Positions 15,932 to 24,471 of a stretch of DNA of 64,000 nucleotides are shown here, one piece after another (the first letter of the stretch is position 1; each line of letters begins with the position of its first letter). The translations under genes were made by a program, and so were the position numbers. The stretch comes from Calditrichales bacterium MX18-03. Its GTDB lineage: Bacteria > Bacillota > Clostridia > Lutisporales > Lutisporaceae. The stretch covers positions 248,001 through 312,000 of the forward strand of contig JAJGRE010000003.1 in assembly GCA_021083345.1 (NCBI GenBank), written 5' to 3'. Below the pieces are notes generated by a model that worked only from the letters and a program-made list of their open reading frames with translations, did not search any database and was not told the DNA's origin.

Positions 15932-17140
15932 ATGCGTTATGACAAAGCCAGATATATTAACGAAAATATGGTAGAACTGCTGCTGGCGGAGCTTGTTGAA
16001 ATACCCAGCCCCTACTTTCTTGAAAAGGATATCATGGATTTCATATACGGCTGGCTGACAGAAAGGGATTTACCGGCTCAATACCATCATTATTATGAGG
16101 GAAAGGTTACCAAATATAATGGAATCAACATCGTCGGTACTCTGAAAGGTGGCAGCAGCGGCCCAACCGTCCTGCTCAACGGGCATGCTGATACCGTTAA
16201 CCAATGCGAAGGCTGGTCCAGAGACCCCCTCCGTGCTTCAATCGAAGACAACCGACTCTATGGCCTGGGCGCTTTGGATATGAAATCCGGTGTCACAGCC
16301 ATTCTGCTGGCTCTGAACGCTTTTAAGCAGCTTGTTCCCCGTTTTAAGGGGCAGATACAATACACCATTGTTTCGGATGAAGAAGGTCCATATGGACTGG
16401 GTACCGATGCGTTGATTCTGGACGGTACCATCGGAAAAGCCGATATTGCTGTCGTAACCGAGCCAAGCAGTGCATTTTCAGGTCGTACCTTTCCCTGTCT
16501 ATGCCTTGGGGCCAGGGGTGGATGGAACTATACCGTTACACTGACGGGAAAAGCTTCGCATGCTGCCAATCCTGAATTGGGGATCAATGCGATTTCCGAT
16601 GCTGCAAGGGTATTGCTGGAACTGGAAAAATCAAAAATGTGCCATGATGAGAAGCTCGGACGAGGAGATATATCCGTTATCGGCATTGCGGGAGGCGGCG
16701 CAGCCTGCAGTGTGGCCGACAGAGCTTCTTTTACGGTTTTCAGGCACTCTGTCAGGGAAGAAAGCCGTGATTATATTGAGCAGGAATTGCACCAAGCGGT
16801 CATAAGGGCAAAAATACAAAGCACTGCAGTGTTCAGCTTCAGGGATGCGCCTCATTCTGCCTGTGTCGGCTTCGATCCTTACATCGTGGACGAAGGCAAT
16901 CCCTATGTCGATGTCTTCAAGGCGTCCGTACAGGAGGCCATAGGCTGCAAAGCCGAGACCGGTTATTTCTCCAGTATCGGAGATTTCAACTATATTGGTT
17001 CCCGGCTGAAAATACCCACGTTGGTCTTCGGACCCCATGGCGCCAATTACCATATGCCGGATGAATATGTTGAGTTGGACAGTGTTAAGAAAACTGCTGA
17101 TGTCTTGTTTACTTTTCTCGTAAAGCTATTGGCTGAATAG
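15932..17140 (+). CDS. M20-family metallopeptidase (ArgE/DapE-like)
   Basis: A 402-residue zinc-dependent amidohydrolase of the M20 clan. The metal sites are visible in LLNGHADTVN at about residue 87, GLGALDMKSGVTA at about 118, VSDEEGPYGLG at about 151 (catalytic Glu pair) and FGPHGANYHMPDEYV near the C-terminus. The dimerisation domain sits between with GKASHAANPELG. The ATG after GGAGGTAAGAC is chosen. The family includes acetylornithine deacetylase, YgeY and dipeptidases; the substrate cannot be told. It follows the NhaC gene across a hairpin and ends at a terminator. Confidence 0.88.
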   Translation: MRYDKARYINENMVELLLAELVEIPSPYFLEKDIMDFIYGWLTERDLPAQYHHYYEGKVTKYNGINIVGTLKGGSSGPTVLLNGHADTVNQCEGWSRDPLRASIEDNRLYGLGALDMKSGVTAILLALNAFKQLVPRFKGQIQYTIVSDEEGPYGLGTDALILDGTIGKADIAVVTEPSSAFSGRTFPCLCLGARGGWNYTVTLTGKASHAANPELGINAISDAARVLLELEKSKMCHDEKLGRGDISVIGIAGGGAACSVADRASFTVFRHSVREESRDYIEQELHQAVIRAKIQSTAVFSFRDAPHSACVGFDPYIVDEGNPYVDVFKASVQEAIGCKAETGYFSSIGDFNYIGSRLKIPTLVFGPHGANYHMPDEYVELDSVKKTADVLFTFLVKLLAE

Positions 17141-17141
17141 C

Positions 17142-17180
17142 GAATAAAAATTCCGGCTTTCCGGAATTTTTATTCATTTT
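17142..17180 (+). terminator. Terminator after the M20 peptidase gene
   Basis: GAATAAAAATTCCGG pairs perfectly with CCGGAATTTTTATTC around CTTT, and more T residues follow. Confidence 0.85.
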
Positions 17181-17264
17181 ATGAAAAATCATGCTAAAAT
17201 ATAATTGGATGATGATGGATAAGATCCAAATCAAATCTCTGGCTGACTGAAAGGAAGTTATGCA

Positions 17265-18803
17265 ATGAAGGTTGATTTGCTGCTATATAACGGAACGATA
17301 CTTACAATGGATGAGAGATCTGCTGTTGGAAACTGGGTCGCAGCCCACGGCGGAAAGATCATCGCAGTAGGCAGCGGGGGCGGTTGGAAGGAATATCTCG
17401 GCTCCTCCAGGGAAGCTGTGGATCTGAAGGGAAAGACGGTACTGCCGGGCTTTTACGACAGCCATGTCAATCTCGTTCAAACCGGTCTGAACTATCTGGG
17501 ACTTAACCTGAGTGACGCAGCCTGCATGGATGACTTGTTCGCCGGAGTCAGGCATAGGGCATCCCAGCTGCCGGCAGGTCAATTGATCCGCGGCATTGCT
17601 TTTGATGAGCTGAAACTTCGGGAAAAGCGGATGCCCACCCGTTATGAGCTGGATGAATATGCACCCAATCATCCGGTATGGATCAGCCGGGTCGACTATC
17701 ATACCAGTATCGTAAATACATTGGCACTGCATCTGCTCAACCTGCCTTTCAATCTCGAAGGAATCGGCCGGGATGAAAGGGGTCTGCCCAACGGGCAGCT
17801 GACGGGAAGGGCCAGCGCCGTTGTCAGAAGTTACTTCCTCGGAAAAGTCTCTGATAGTGAAAGACACGAGGGCGTTCACAAAGCGCTCATCCAGGCTGTT
17901 GAAAACGGAATAACCTCCATGAATGCCATGGAAGGAGGTTTTACCTTTCATGACCGGCACGCTGAGTTCATTTTGGAGAATAAAGAGCTTTTTCCCATTG
18001 ATGTAACACTGTTCTATCAAAGTGTCAATGTTGAAAAAGTGATCAGCAAGGGGCTTCCACGGATCGGCGGAACTATTTTTCTGGATGGATCTTTCGGCTC
18101 CAGGACAGCGGCACTTGCCGAGCCTTATACCGATAAGCCGGAGACCAACGGAAGCTTGTATTTCAGTCAGGAAGAGCTGAACAGCTTCATTCTTGAAGCC
18201 CATCAGCGTCATCTTCAAATCGCACTGCATGCAATCGGAAGCCGTGCAATCGAACAGGCACTCAATGCCTATGAATATGCCCAGGCAGCAGTCCCCCGAA
18301 TGGACCACCGCCATCGCATCGAGCATTTTGAGCTGCCGTCTGAGCAGCATATCAGCAGGGCAAAGGCCTTGGGTGTTATTCTTTCAGTCCAGCCTTCCTA
18401 TGAGTTTTACTGGGGCGGACAAGGCAAAATGTACGAGACCCGGCTTGGAAGTGTTAGAAGCGCCCGGACCAATCCCTTGAAAAAATACTGCAGTGCCGGA
18501 ATAACGGTTGCTGGTGGTTCGGATAGCGACTTGACACCTATGAAGCCGATGCTGGGCATTCATTCAGCCGTCAACCATCCCACCCCGGAATATGCACTGA
18601 ACGTACCTGAAGCGCTGCGGTTATTTACGATAAACGGTGCAAGGGCTGTTTTTGAAGAAAATCTGAAAGGCAGTATTGAGACGGGAAAAACGGCGGACCT
18701 TGTGATTCTGGAGGATAATCCCCTTGCGGTTGACCCCTCCTGTATCAAAGATATATCTGTTGCAGCTACGGTTAAAGAGGGAACCCTGCTATTTATGAAG
18801 TGA
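17265..18803 (+). CDS. YtcJ/NfdA-like amidohydrolase with altered metal motif
   Basis: A 512-residue amidohydrolase of the YtcJ group (amidohydrolase family 3). Family landmarks are GFYDSHVN at about residue 64, LDGSFGSRTAALAEPY, HAIGSRAIEQALNAYE, HRIEHFELPS and GGSDSDLTPM, the last giving the catalytic aspartate. The first motif is normally HxH; here the second histidine is an asparagine, encoded AAT, so one metal site is altered and activity may be different or lost. It lies 14 bases upstream of the BTAD regulator gene. Substrates in the family are N-substituted formamides and related amides; none can be assigned. Confidence 0.8.
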   Translation: MKVDLLLYNGTILTMDERSAVGNWVAAHGGKIIAVGSGGGWKEYLGSSREAVDLKGKTVLPGFYDSHVNLVQTGLNYLGLNLSDAACMDDLFAGVRHRASQLPAGQLIRGIAFDELKLREKRMPTRYELDEYAPNHPVWISRVDYHTSIVNTLALHLLNLPFNLEGIGRDERGLPNGQLTGRASAVVRSYFLGKVSDSERHEGVHKALIQAVENGITSMNAMEGGFTFHDRHAEFILENKELFPIDVTLFYQSVNVEKVISKGLPRIGGTIFLDGSFGSRTAALAEPYTDKPETNGSLYFSQEELNSFILEAHQRHLQIALHAIGSRAIEQALNAYEYAQAAVPRMDHRHRIEHFELPSEQHISRAKALGVILSVQPSYEFYWGGQGKMYETRLGSVRSARTNPLKKYCSAGITVAGGSDSDLTPMKPMLGIHSAVNHPTPEYALNVPEALRLFTINGARAVFEENLKGSIETGKTADLVILEDNPLAVDPSCIKDISVAATVKEGTLLFMK

Positions 18804-18816
18804 GGAGTGATTCCGG

Positions 18817-20148
18817 TTGAACACCCTTGAAATCTATATGCTGGGCAATTTGAGGATCCTATTGAATGGGAAGCCGGTTTTGGGCAAGATGAGCAGTAAA
18901 GCGGCTGCTTTGCTATGCTATCTGGCAATTAACCGGAACAAAGCCTTCAGCCGCGAAAAATTGTCCTCCATTTTCTGGGAATCAGCTGCTTCTGAAACTG
19001 CCAGATACAATTTACGCTACACGCTCTGGACTTTAAGAAAGCTGTTCAATGCGGAAAAAAAGCAGCCTGAAGTCATACTGACTGAGAAGGACAGCTGTTT
19101 CATAAATCCCGAGCTTAAAATCACTGTTGATGCGCTGGATATGGAAAACCTGGCAATCAGCCTGCAACGTGACAATAGCATCGAGCCGGTACAGCTGCTG
19201 GAAACAATTAAAGGACTCTATAAGGGCGACTTTCTCGAGGGCTTTTATATCAACAAGTCTGTTGAGTTCAATGACTGGGTCTTCTATGAACGCGAAAGAC
19301 TGCAGCGGATTTATTTTGAAGCCTTGAGCTGCATATCGAAGCTGCATATTGAAGCCGGTGATTATCGCGGGAGTATCCAGTTACTGAATGATATGCTGAG
19401 AATCAATCCGCTGCAAGAGGAGCTATACGAAGCTCTGATCCGGAACTACCTGGAGCTGGGAGACCGGAATGCGGCCTTGAGCCAGTACCGCCGATGCAGT
19501 GATATTCTCAGGGAAGAATTGAATATCAGCCCGAACGAAAGTATTGACACATTGTACCGGCAGATTAAATTTAACGATCAACCGGTCTCCAGTACTTCGG
19601 ACAAAAAAGTATTGCAATATGAACCCTCCGGTTTAAAACTCATTATCTATTCAGATTCCTTGCCGGGGGAATCTGAGTTGATGCAGCCGCGGCAGGACAT
19701 ACTGACCGTTTATGCCTCCTGCTTGCCGGTTATAGAACTTCAGTACGGGTGTCTTTCAGATCTGATACGCGCAATATTGAGGTGGTGTCCGCAGCACATT
19801 CTGAAAGAATTGCCGAAATGCTTCTGGCGGGATCTCTACCGGATTGAAGCCGGTGCACTGGATTTTACCGGGGAGGCATTTACTGTTGACCAGCTCACTG
19901 CGCTATCTGAGAAAATCCGGATATTCGCTGCGCTTGAACGTCTCTTTAACACCATTGCTGAGAGAATTTCCTTTACAGTGCATATTCAGTCTGTTCAATG
20001 GATAGATAAGCTGTCCATGGAGTTTTTCAGGTACTTTCTTTTCCGTAACCACGATGTTCCCATGACCGTTGTTTTTTCCGGCATGGTCCAAGAGGAGCTG
20101 GCAGCTGATTTGCGTCAGCATTTCCCGATAAAATATAACAAAAAGTGA
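18817..20148 (+). CDS. BTAD/SARP-type transcriptional regulator
   Basis: A 443-residue regulator. The N-terminal winged helix (about 1-95) shows LAINRNKAFSREKLSSIFWE and LRYTLWTLRKLF, and the bacterial transcriptional activation domain (about 100-245) shows FNDWVFYERERLQRIYFEAL and the helical repeats ending DILREELNISPNESIDTLY. The remaining 200 residues are not recognised and lack a P-loop, unlike large LuxR-type members. The start is TTG after GAGGAG. Its position suggests it activates the NhaC-peptidase-amidohydrolase genes or the glycogen/sugar genes beyond. Confidence 0.82.
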   Translation: MNTLEIYMLGNLRILLNGKPVLGKMSSKAAALLCYLAINRNKAFSREKLSSIFWESAASETARYNLRYTLWTLRKLFNAEKKQPEVILTEKDSCFINPELKITVDALDMENLAISLQRDNSIEPVQLLETIKGLYKGDFLEGFYINKSVEFNDWVFYERERLQRIYFEALSCISKLHIEAGDYRGSIQLLNDMLRINPLQEELYEALIRNYLELGDRNAALSQYRRCSDILREELNISPNESIDTLYRQIKFNDQPVSSTSDKKVLQYEPSGLKLIIYSDSLPGESELMQPRQDILTVYASCLPVIELQYGCLSDLIRAILRWCPQHILKELPKCFWRDLYRIEAGALDFTGEAFTVDQLTALSEKIRIFAALERLFNTIAERISFTVHIQSVQWIDKLSMEFFRYFLFRNHDVPMTVVFSGMVQEELAADLRQHFPIKYNKK

Positions 20149-20182
20149 AAAGCTCCCATCCCCAGTTAAGGGGACAGGAGCC
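20148..20182 (-). terminator. Terminator after glgA
   Basis: GCTCC and TCCCC in 20152-20163 pair with GGGGA and GGAGC in 20170-20181 around a small internal loop. On the minus strand TTTTC follows. It lies between convergent genes. Confidence 0.65.
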
Positions 20183-20189
20183 CTACCTG

Positions 20190-21635
20190 CTACCAATTAC
20201 CCGTCAGCCGCATATAAAGATTGATATATTCCTCTGCAGACCTTCTCCAAGAGAAATCCTGTGACATCCCATACCGCATGATTCCCTCCCAGATCTCCTT
20301 TTTGTGATAATACTGAATGGCGCGCTTAACAGTAAAAAGCATTTCATGGGCATTGTAACTGGCGAAGGTGAAGCCATCGCCCGCACCGGTCACTTCATTA
20401 AAAGCTTTTACTGTATCATTGAGTCCTCCGGTCTCACGGACGATGGGAACGGTGCCGTATCGAAGGCTGAAAAGCTGGCTCAAGCCGCAGGGCTCAAAAA
20501 GGGACGGCATCAGGAACATGTCGGCGCCGGCATAGATCCTCTGTGCCAGGATTCCGTCATATTTCATGTTGGCCGAGACCTTTGCCGGATACCTGGCGGC
20601 GGCAGTGCGGAACATTTCCTCATACTTGTATTCCCCTGCACCCAATACAACCAGTTGGATGTCCATTTCAAGCAGCTCATTCAGGACATGGGAAATCAGG
20701 TCAAAGCCCTTCTGATCAACCAGCCGGGATACGATACCGATAAGCGGCACATCGCTGCGCGCCTCAAGTCCTAGCGTCTGCTGGAGCATCTGCTTGTTGA
20801 CCCGTTTTCCTTCCAGGTTTTCCAGATCATATTGCGCAAAGATTCGTTGGTCGGCCGCAGGATCATTTTCAACGTCATCTATTCCGTTCAGGATGCCAAA
20901 TACCCGGTCATAACGCTTGCTGATCAAGCCGTTCAAACCTTCGCCGAAATAATCGTACCGGATTTCCTGGGCATACGTCTTGCTGACAGTGGTGATCAAA
21001 TCCGAAAAGGCAATACCCGCCTTCATATAATTCGCGCAATTATAAAACTCAATGCCATCGATGTGAAAATATTCCCATCCGATACCCATCAGGTCCGGCA
21101 GCACGCTCTTGGGGAATATGCCTTGATACTTCAGGTTATGTATGGTGTAGACCGTTCGGATATCGCGATAAAAGTCATCTTTCCTGTAATGTGTAAGGAG
21201 AAGCAGGCTGACAATGCCGGTCTGCCAGTCATTGCAATGGATGATATCCGGTTTGAAACCTACCAGCGGAAGCATTTGGATCAATGCCTTACAGAAGAAA
21301 GTAAACTGCTCCGCTTCATCCGGATAGCCATATAAGCCTTCCCGGTTGAAATAGTACTCATTGTCGATAAAATAGGCGGTCAGGTCGTCCTGCACCAGTT
21401 TCAGCACGGCACAGTACTGATGCCGCCAGCCTACATCCACATAGATATAGCCTACATATTCCATCTTTTCCACATAACGCTTGGGTACAGCCCTGTACTT
21501 GGGCATGACCAGCCTCACATCCTGCCCCAGCTTGATCAGTTCCTTGGGTAACGTACCTGCTACGTCTGCCAAGCCGCCCGACTTGGCGAAAGGTACCGCT
21601 TCGGAAGCGGCATAGAGTATTTTAAGTTTTTCCAT
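20190..21635 (-). CDS. glgA: Glycogen synthase (ADP-glucose type)
   Basis: A 481-residue GT5 family enzyme that extends alpha-1,4-glucan from ADP-glucose. The nucleotide-sugar motif KSGGLADVAGTLPKE is at about residues 18-32, the interdomain HNLKYQG at about 170, and the catalytic region SLFEPCGLSQLFSLRYG with EPCG at about 380. The family motif GILNGID is followed by DVENDPAAD instead of the common YDxWNPxTD, a modest divergence. Length is normal. It has its own leader and terminator; no other glycogen genes are visible in the window. Confidence 0.93.
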   Translation of the reverse strand: MEKLKILYAASEAVPFAKSGGLADVAGTLPKELIKLGQDVRLVMPKYRAVPKRYVEKMEYVGYIYVDVGWRHQYCAVLKLVQDDLTAYFIDNEYYFNREGLYGYPDEAEQFTFFCKALIQMLPLVGFKPDIIHCNDWQTGIVSLLLLTHYRKDDFYRDIRTVYTIHNLKYQGIFPKSVLPDLMGIGWEYFHIDGIEFYNCANYMKAGIAFSDLITTVSKTYAQEIRYDYFGEGLNGLISKRYDRVFGILNGIDDVENDPAADQRIFAQYDLENLEGKRVNKQMLQQTLGLEARSDVPLIGIVSRLVDQKGFDLISHVLNELLEMDIQLVVLGAGEYKYEEMFRTAAARYPAKVSANMKYDGILAQRIYAGADMFLMPSLFEPCGLSQLFSLRYGTVPIVRETGGLNDTVKAFNEVTGAGDGFTFASYNAHEMLFTVKRAIQYYHKKEIWEGIMRYGMSQDFSWRRSAEEYINLYMRLTGNW

Positions 21636-21780
21636 CTATTTCACCTCAACATCCTTCTTGCTTTCTCTGCGTATCGGCGCATCAATACCTGACAACCATT
21701 ATTATAAGACTTCCATCACGTCCTATACCAGATATTATATATTCTATAAACAAAATCCAATTTCCTCCTGCCTGCCTGCA

Positions 21781-21803
21781 GAAAACGCAGCCTTTGCTGC
21801 TTA
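21781..21803 (-). terminator. Terminator after the sugar-sensing operon
   Basis: On the minus strand GCAGC, loop AAAG, GCTGC and GTTTTC follow immediately after the stop codon of the binding-protein gene. The stem is short, so the call is moderate. Confidence 0.5.
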
Positions 21804-22871
21804 ACGATAGACCTCATCCTGCCTGTGAAAACCGTCCTTTATGATGGTTGCATCCATGTTTTCCTTATGGACGGCAATGGGCTCCAAAATGAAGTAAGGC
21901 ACCGTATACCTGCCGTCATGGATGGTACTTTTGGTGTCGATATATTCGCCCTTTGCCAGCTTGATTGCCATCTTTGCCGTCGCATCAGCCAATTTCTCAA
22001 TAGGCTTATAAACCGTCATCAGCTGTGTGCCTTCCACAATACGCTGGCAGGCCGCCAGGTCTGCATCCTGTCCGACCACAACGGTCTTTCCGGCCATTCG
22101 GTGCTCTGAAAGCGCTTCAATGACCCCGTCTGCCAGTCCGTCATTGCCGGCTATGACCGCATCGATATGATATTTATCCTGAAGCAGCTGGTCGGTAACG
22201 TTGAAAGCAAATTCCTTCATCCAGTTTGGCGCCCATTCTTCTTCGATAACCTTGATCCTGCCTTCTTCGATAAAAGGCTGCAATACCCGGTCATAGCCCC
22301 GCTTGATCAATTCCGTATTGTAATCGCTCTTTGCACCGTTTATAATCAGAAAATTCCCTTTAGGCATCCTTCCCACGGCGTAATTTGCCATCAGTTCGCC
22401 TACCATTTCATTATCAAATGAAATATAAAGATCCACATCGGATTTCAGCACCAAACGATCATAGGATATCACCTTGACGCCCTGCCTTTTGGCCATCTCC
22501 ACCGCATAGGACGCTTTTTCCAGATCATTGGGCACAATAACCAGCACGTCGATGCCCTGGTCCAGCAGATAGCGTACCTGCTTCAGCTGATCCTGGTCGT
22601 CGTTGTTGGCATTTTGAATGATGATATCACCGTCTAGCTCCCTGACCTTGGACATCAGGATATCCCGGTCCTTGATCCAGCGCTCTTCCTTCAGGGTGCC
22701 CAGTGAAAAACCGATTCGGATGATGTCGTCGGCTGCCCCAGACAGTTTGGGATCTTTGGCTTTGGGCAGACCTGCCAGCCGAAGGTTCATGACTGTCAGA
22801 TAAACCAGCGTACCCAGAGTCAAAAGAAGCAATACCAGCACCGCTCGTTTTACATTTGCATTCGGTCTCAT
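21801..22871 (-). CDS. Membrane-anchored sugar-binding protein (XylF-like)
   Basis: A 356-residue type I periplasmic binding protein. A hydrophobic segment at about residues 9-28 has no lipobox cysteine, so it is an uncleaved anchor. The binding domain shows IGFSLGTLKEERWIKDRDIL, DVLVIVPNDLEKA, ISYDRLV and VIAGNDGLADGVIEAL, close to xylose-binding XylF. It is the last gene of a four-gene unit with a YesN-type regulator one base upstream and no permease or ATPase. It most likely presents sugar to the LytS-type kinase rather than feeding a transporter, as described for XylFII-LytS systems in clostridia. Confidence 0.85.
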   Translation of the reverse strand: MRPNANVKRAVLVLLLLTLGTLVYLTVMNLRLAGLPKAKDPKLSGAADDIIRIGFSLGTLKEERWIKDRDILMSKVRELDGDIIIQNANNDDQDQLKQVRYLLDQGIDVLVIVPNDLEKASYAVEMAKRQGVKVISYDRLVLKSDVDLYISFDNEMVGELMANYAVGRMPKGNFLIINGAKSDYNTELIKRGYDRVLQPFIEEGRIKVIEEEWAPNWMKEFAFNVTDQLLQDKYHIDAVIAGNDGLADGVIEALSEHRMAGKTVVVGQDADLAACQRIVEGTQLMTVYKPIEKLADATAKMAIKLAKGEYIDTKSTIHDGRYTVPYFILEPIAVHKENMDATIIKDGFHRQDEVYR

Positions 22872-22872
22872 G

Positions 22873-24471
22873 CTAAATCCCCTCTCCGGATATACTCGTC
22901 CTGTACTCGGTAGGCGTCATACCCGTTACTTTCTTGAAGGTCTTACAGTAATAATTGGGATCACTGTACCCAATGCGGTAGCCTATTTCCTTGATGCTGA
23001 ATTCCGCATCCTTCAGAAGCACCTTTGAACTTTCAATCCGGATTTCTGTCAGATAATCAATGAAGCTTTTCCCCATGGACTCCTTGAAAAACTTGCTGAA
23101 ATAGTGATAGCTAAGGTTGACCTCCTTTGCAGCATCGTCCAGACTGATATTTTTTTGGTAATTGCTATGGATGTATTTGATTACTTTAGAAATCAGGCCG
23201 TTCATTTCCTTTTGTCTTGATTCTGCCATGCTCTCCAGCAAATATCTGAGGTATTCCATATAACTGCTTTTCAGTTCAACAACAGACTGCAGCTTCAAAA
23301 TTCTGACCATATGGCTTTGGCCCTTGAAATTGCTTTCCTCAATACAATAAGGAACAGCACGCTTGATGACATAGATCAGCTCAATAAGCCTTGATTTGAT
23401 CCTGTCCATATCTTCCTTATAGTTGACGGTCAGCCAGAAAAAAATCTCTTCAAAGGTGTCGGCCACACCTTGCTGATCCCCGGTCAGCAGCTTATGGATC
23501 AGAAGCTTTTCCTTATTGGTGGGGTACGCATCCATCCTGTCGAAAGATACTGCAATATCTTCAAAATGTGTCACCCTGTCGCTGCCAACCACCGAAGCTG
23601 CCGTGTAGGCTTCGGTGCAGGATTTGGAGAAATTGTCCATTTCATACCGGCGGCTGAGACCGATCTTATAGGGTATGGAAACGTTTCTGCTGACCTGCTC
23701 TGCCAGCCTGTTGGCCAGCTGAATTGACGTGTTCCTGATTACATACGGATCCGCCTGACTATCTGCAGGCAGAAAAGCCACTACCCTGTCCAGAAGCGGC
23801 GGACCTACCAGACAGCGGCACATATTCTTGAGTTCTTTGCTGAACATGTCATAAAACTTTTGCTTTATCAGGCTGTTTTTCAGGTTCTCCTCGCTATCGG
23901 CACCTTCCGTGTCGTCTATGATGGCCATCATGACATAACCATAACCAAGCTGAAAGCCAAAGATACTTTCATAAAATGCCAGGTCCTTGACGGCACGTCC
24001 GTCAAATATCTGGGAGTAGATAAACTGCCCTTCCATGTGCGGTATGATCTTACTGATTTTTTCTTTCAGCTGCAGCTCGCGCTGGATTGCCTCGTGCTTT
24101 GCCTTTATGACCTTGCATATGCCGTCCATGGTCTCGATCACTTTATTCTTATTCAGAGGCTTCAGCAAATACTCATATACGCCCAGGTTCAAGGCTTCCT
24201 TCGCATAATTGAAATACTCGTAAGCCGTGATAATGATAAACATCACATCCTGGTTGACGGCTTTGATTTGACGGATAGCGTCGATCCCATCGATTCCCGG
24301 CATATGGATATCCATAAAGACAACGTCCGGCTTCAGCTCTATGACCTTTTCAATGGCTTCCCGCCCTGAGCCTGCGGTGCCAACCACCTGGACATCCTTC
24401 ATGTTTCTTTCAATGATGTATTTTATGGATTCGATTACCAGATACTCATCGTCAGCTATCAGGAGTTTCAT
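22873..24471 (-). CDS. YesN-type response regulator with AraC output domain
   Basis: A 532-residue regulator. The receiver domain (1 to about 120) has ADDE, the phospho-acceptor aspartate in PDVVFMDIHMPGIDGI and lysine in YLLKPLNKNK. The long middle region is unassigned. The C-terminal AraC/XylS DNA-binding domain (about 430-530) has LDDAAKEVNLSYHYFSKFFK and IKEIGYRIGYSDPNYYCKTF. The ATG at 24471 is chosen because GAGGAGGGTG precedes it; it overlaps the kinase gene end by 20 bases. It should activate sugar-uptake genes located elsewhere. Confidence 0.9.
   Translation of the reverse strand: MKLLIADDEYLVIESIKYIIERNMKDVQVVGTAGSGREAIEKVIELKPDVVFMDIHMPGIDGIDAIRQIKAVNQDVMFIIITAYEYFNYAKEALNLGVYEYLLKPLNKNKVIETMDGICKVIKAKHEAIQRELQLKEKISKIIPHMEGQFIYSQIFDGRAVKDLAFYESIFGFQLGYGYVMMAIIDDTEGADSEENLKNSLIKQKFYDMFSKELKNMCRCLVGPPLLDRVVAFLPADSQADPYVIRNTSIQLANRLAEQVSRNVSIPYKIGLSRRYEMDNFSKSCTEAYTAASVVGSDRVTHFEDIAVSFDRMDAYPTNKEKLLIHKLLTGDQQGVADTFEEIFFWLTVNYKEDMDRIKSRLIELIYVIKRAVPYCIEESNFKGQSHMVRILKLQSVVELKSSYMEYLRYLLESMAESRQKEMNGLISKVIKYIHSNYQKNISLDDAAKEVNLSYHYFSKFFKESMGKSFIDYLTEIRIESSKVLLKDAEFSIKEIGYRIGYSDPNYYCKTFKKVTGMTPTEYRTSISGEGI

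Noticed and set aside
17283-18350. Long minus-strand frame of 355 codons
   Set aside because: It is antisense to the amidohydrolase gene, has no ribosome binding site and no recognisable motif.
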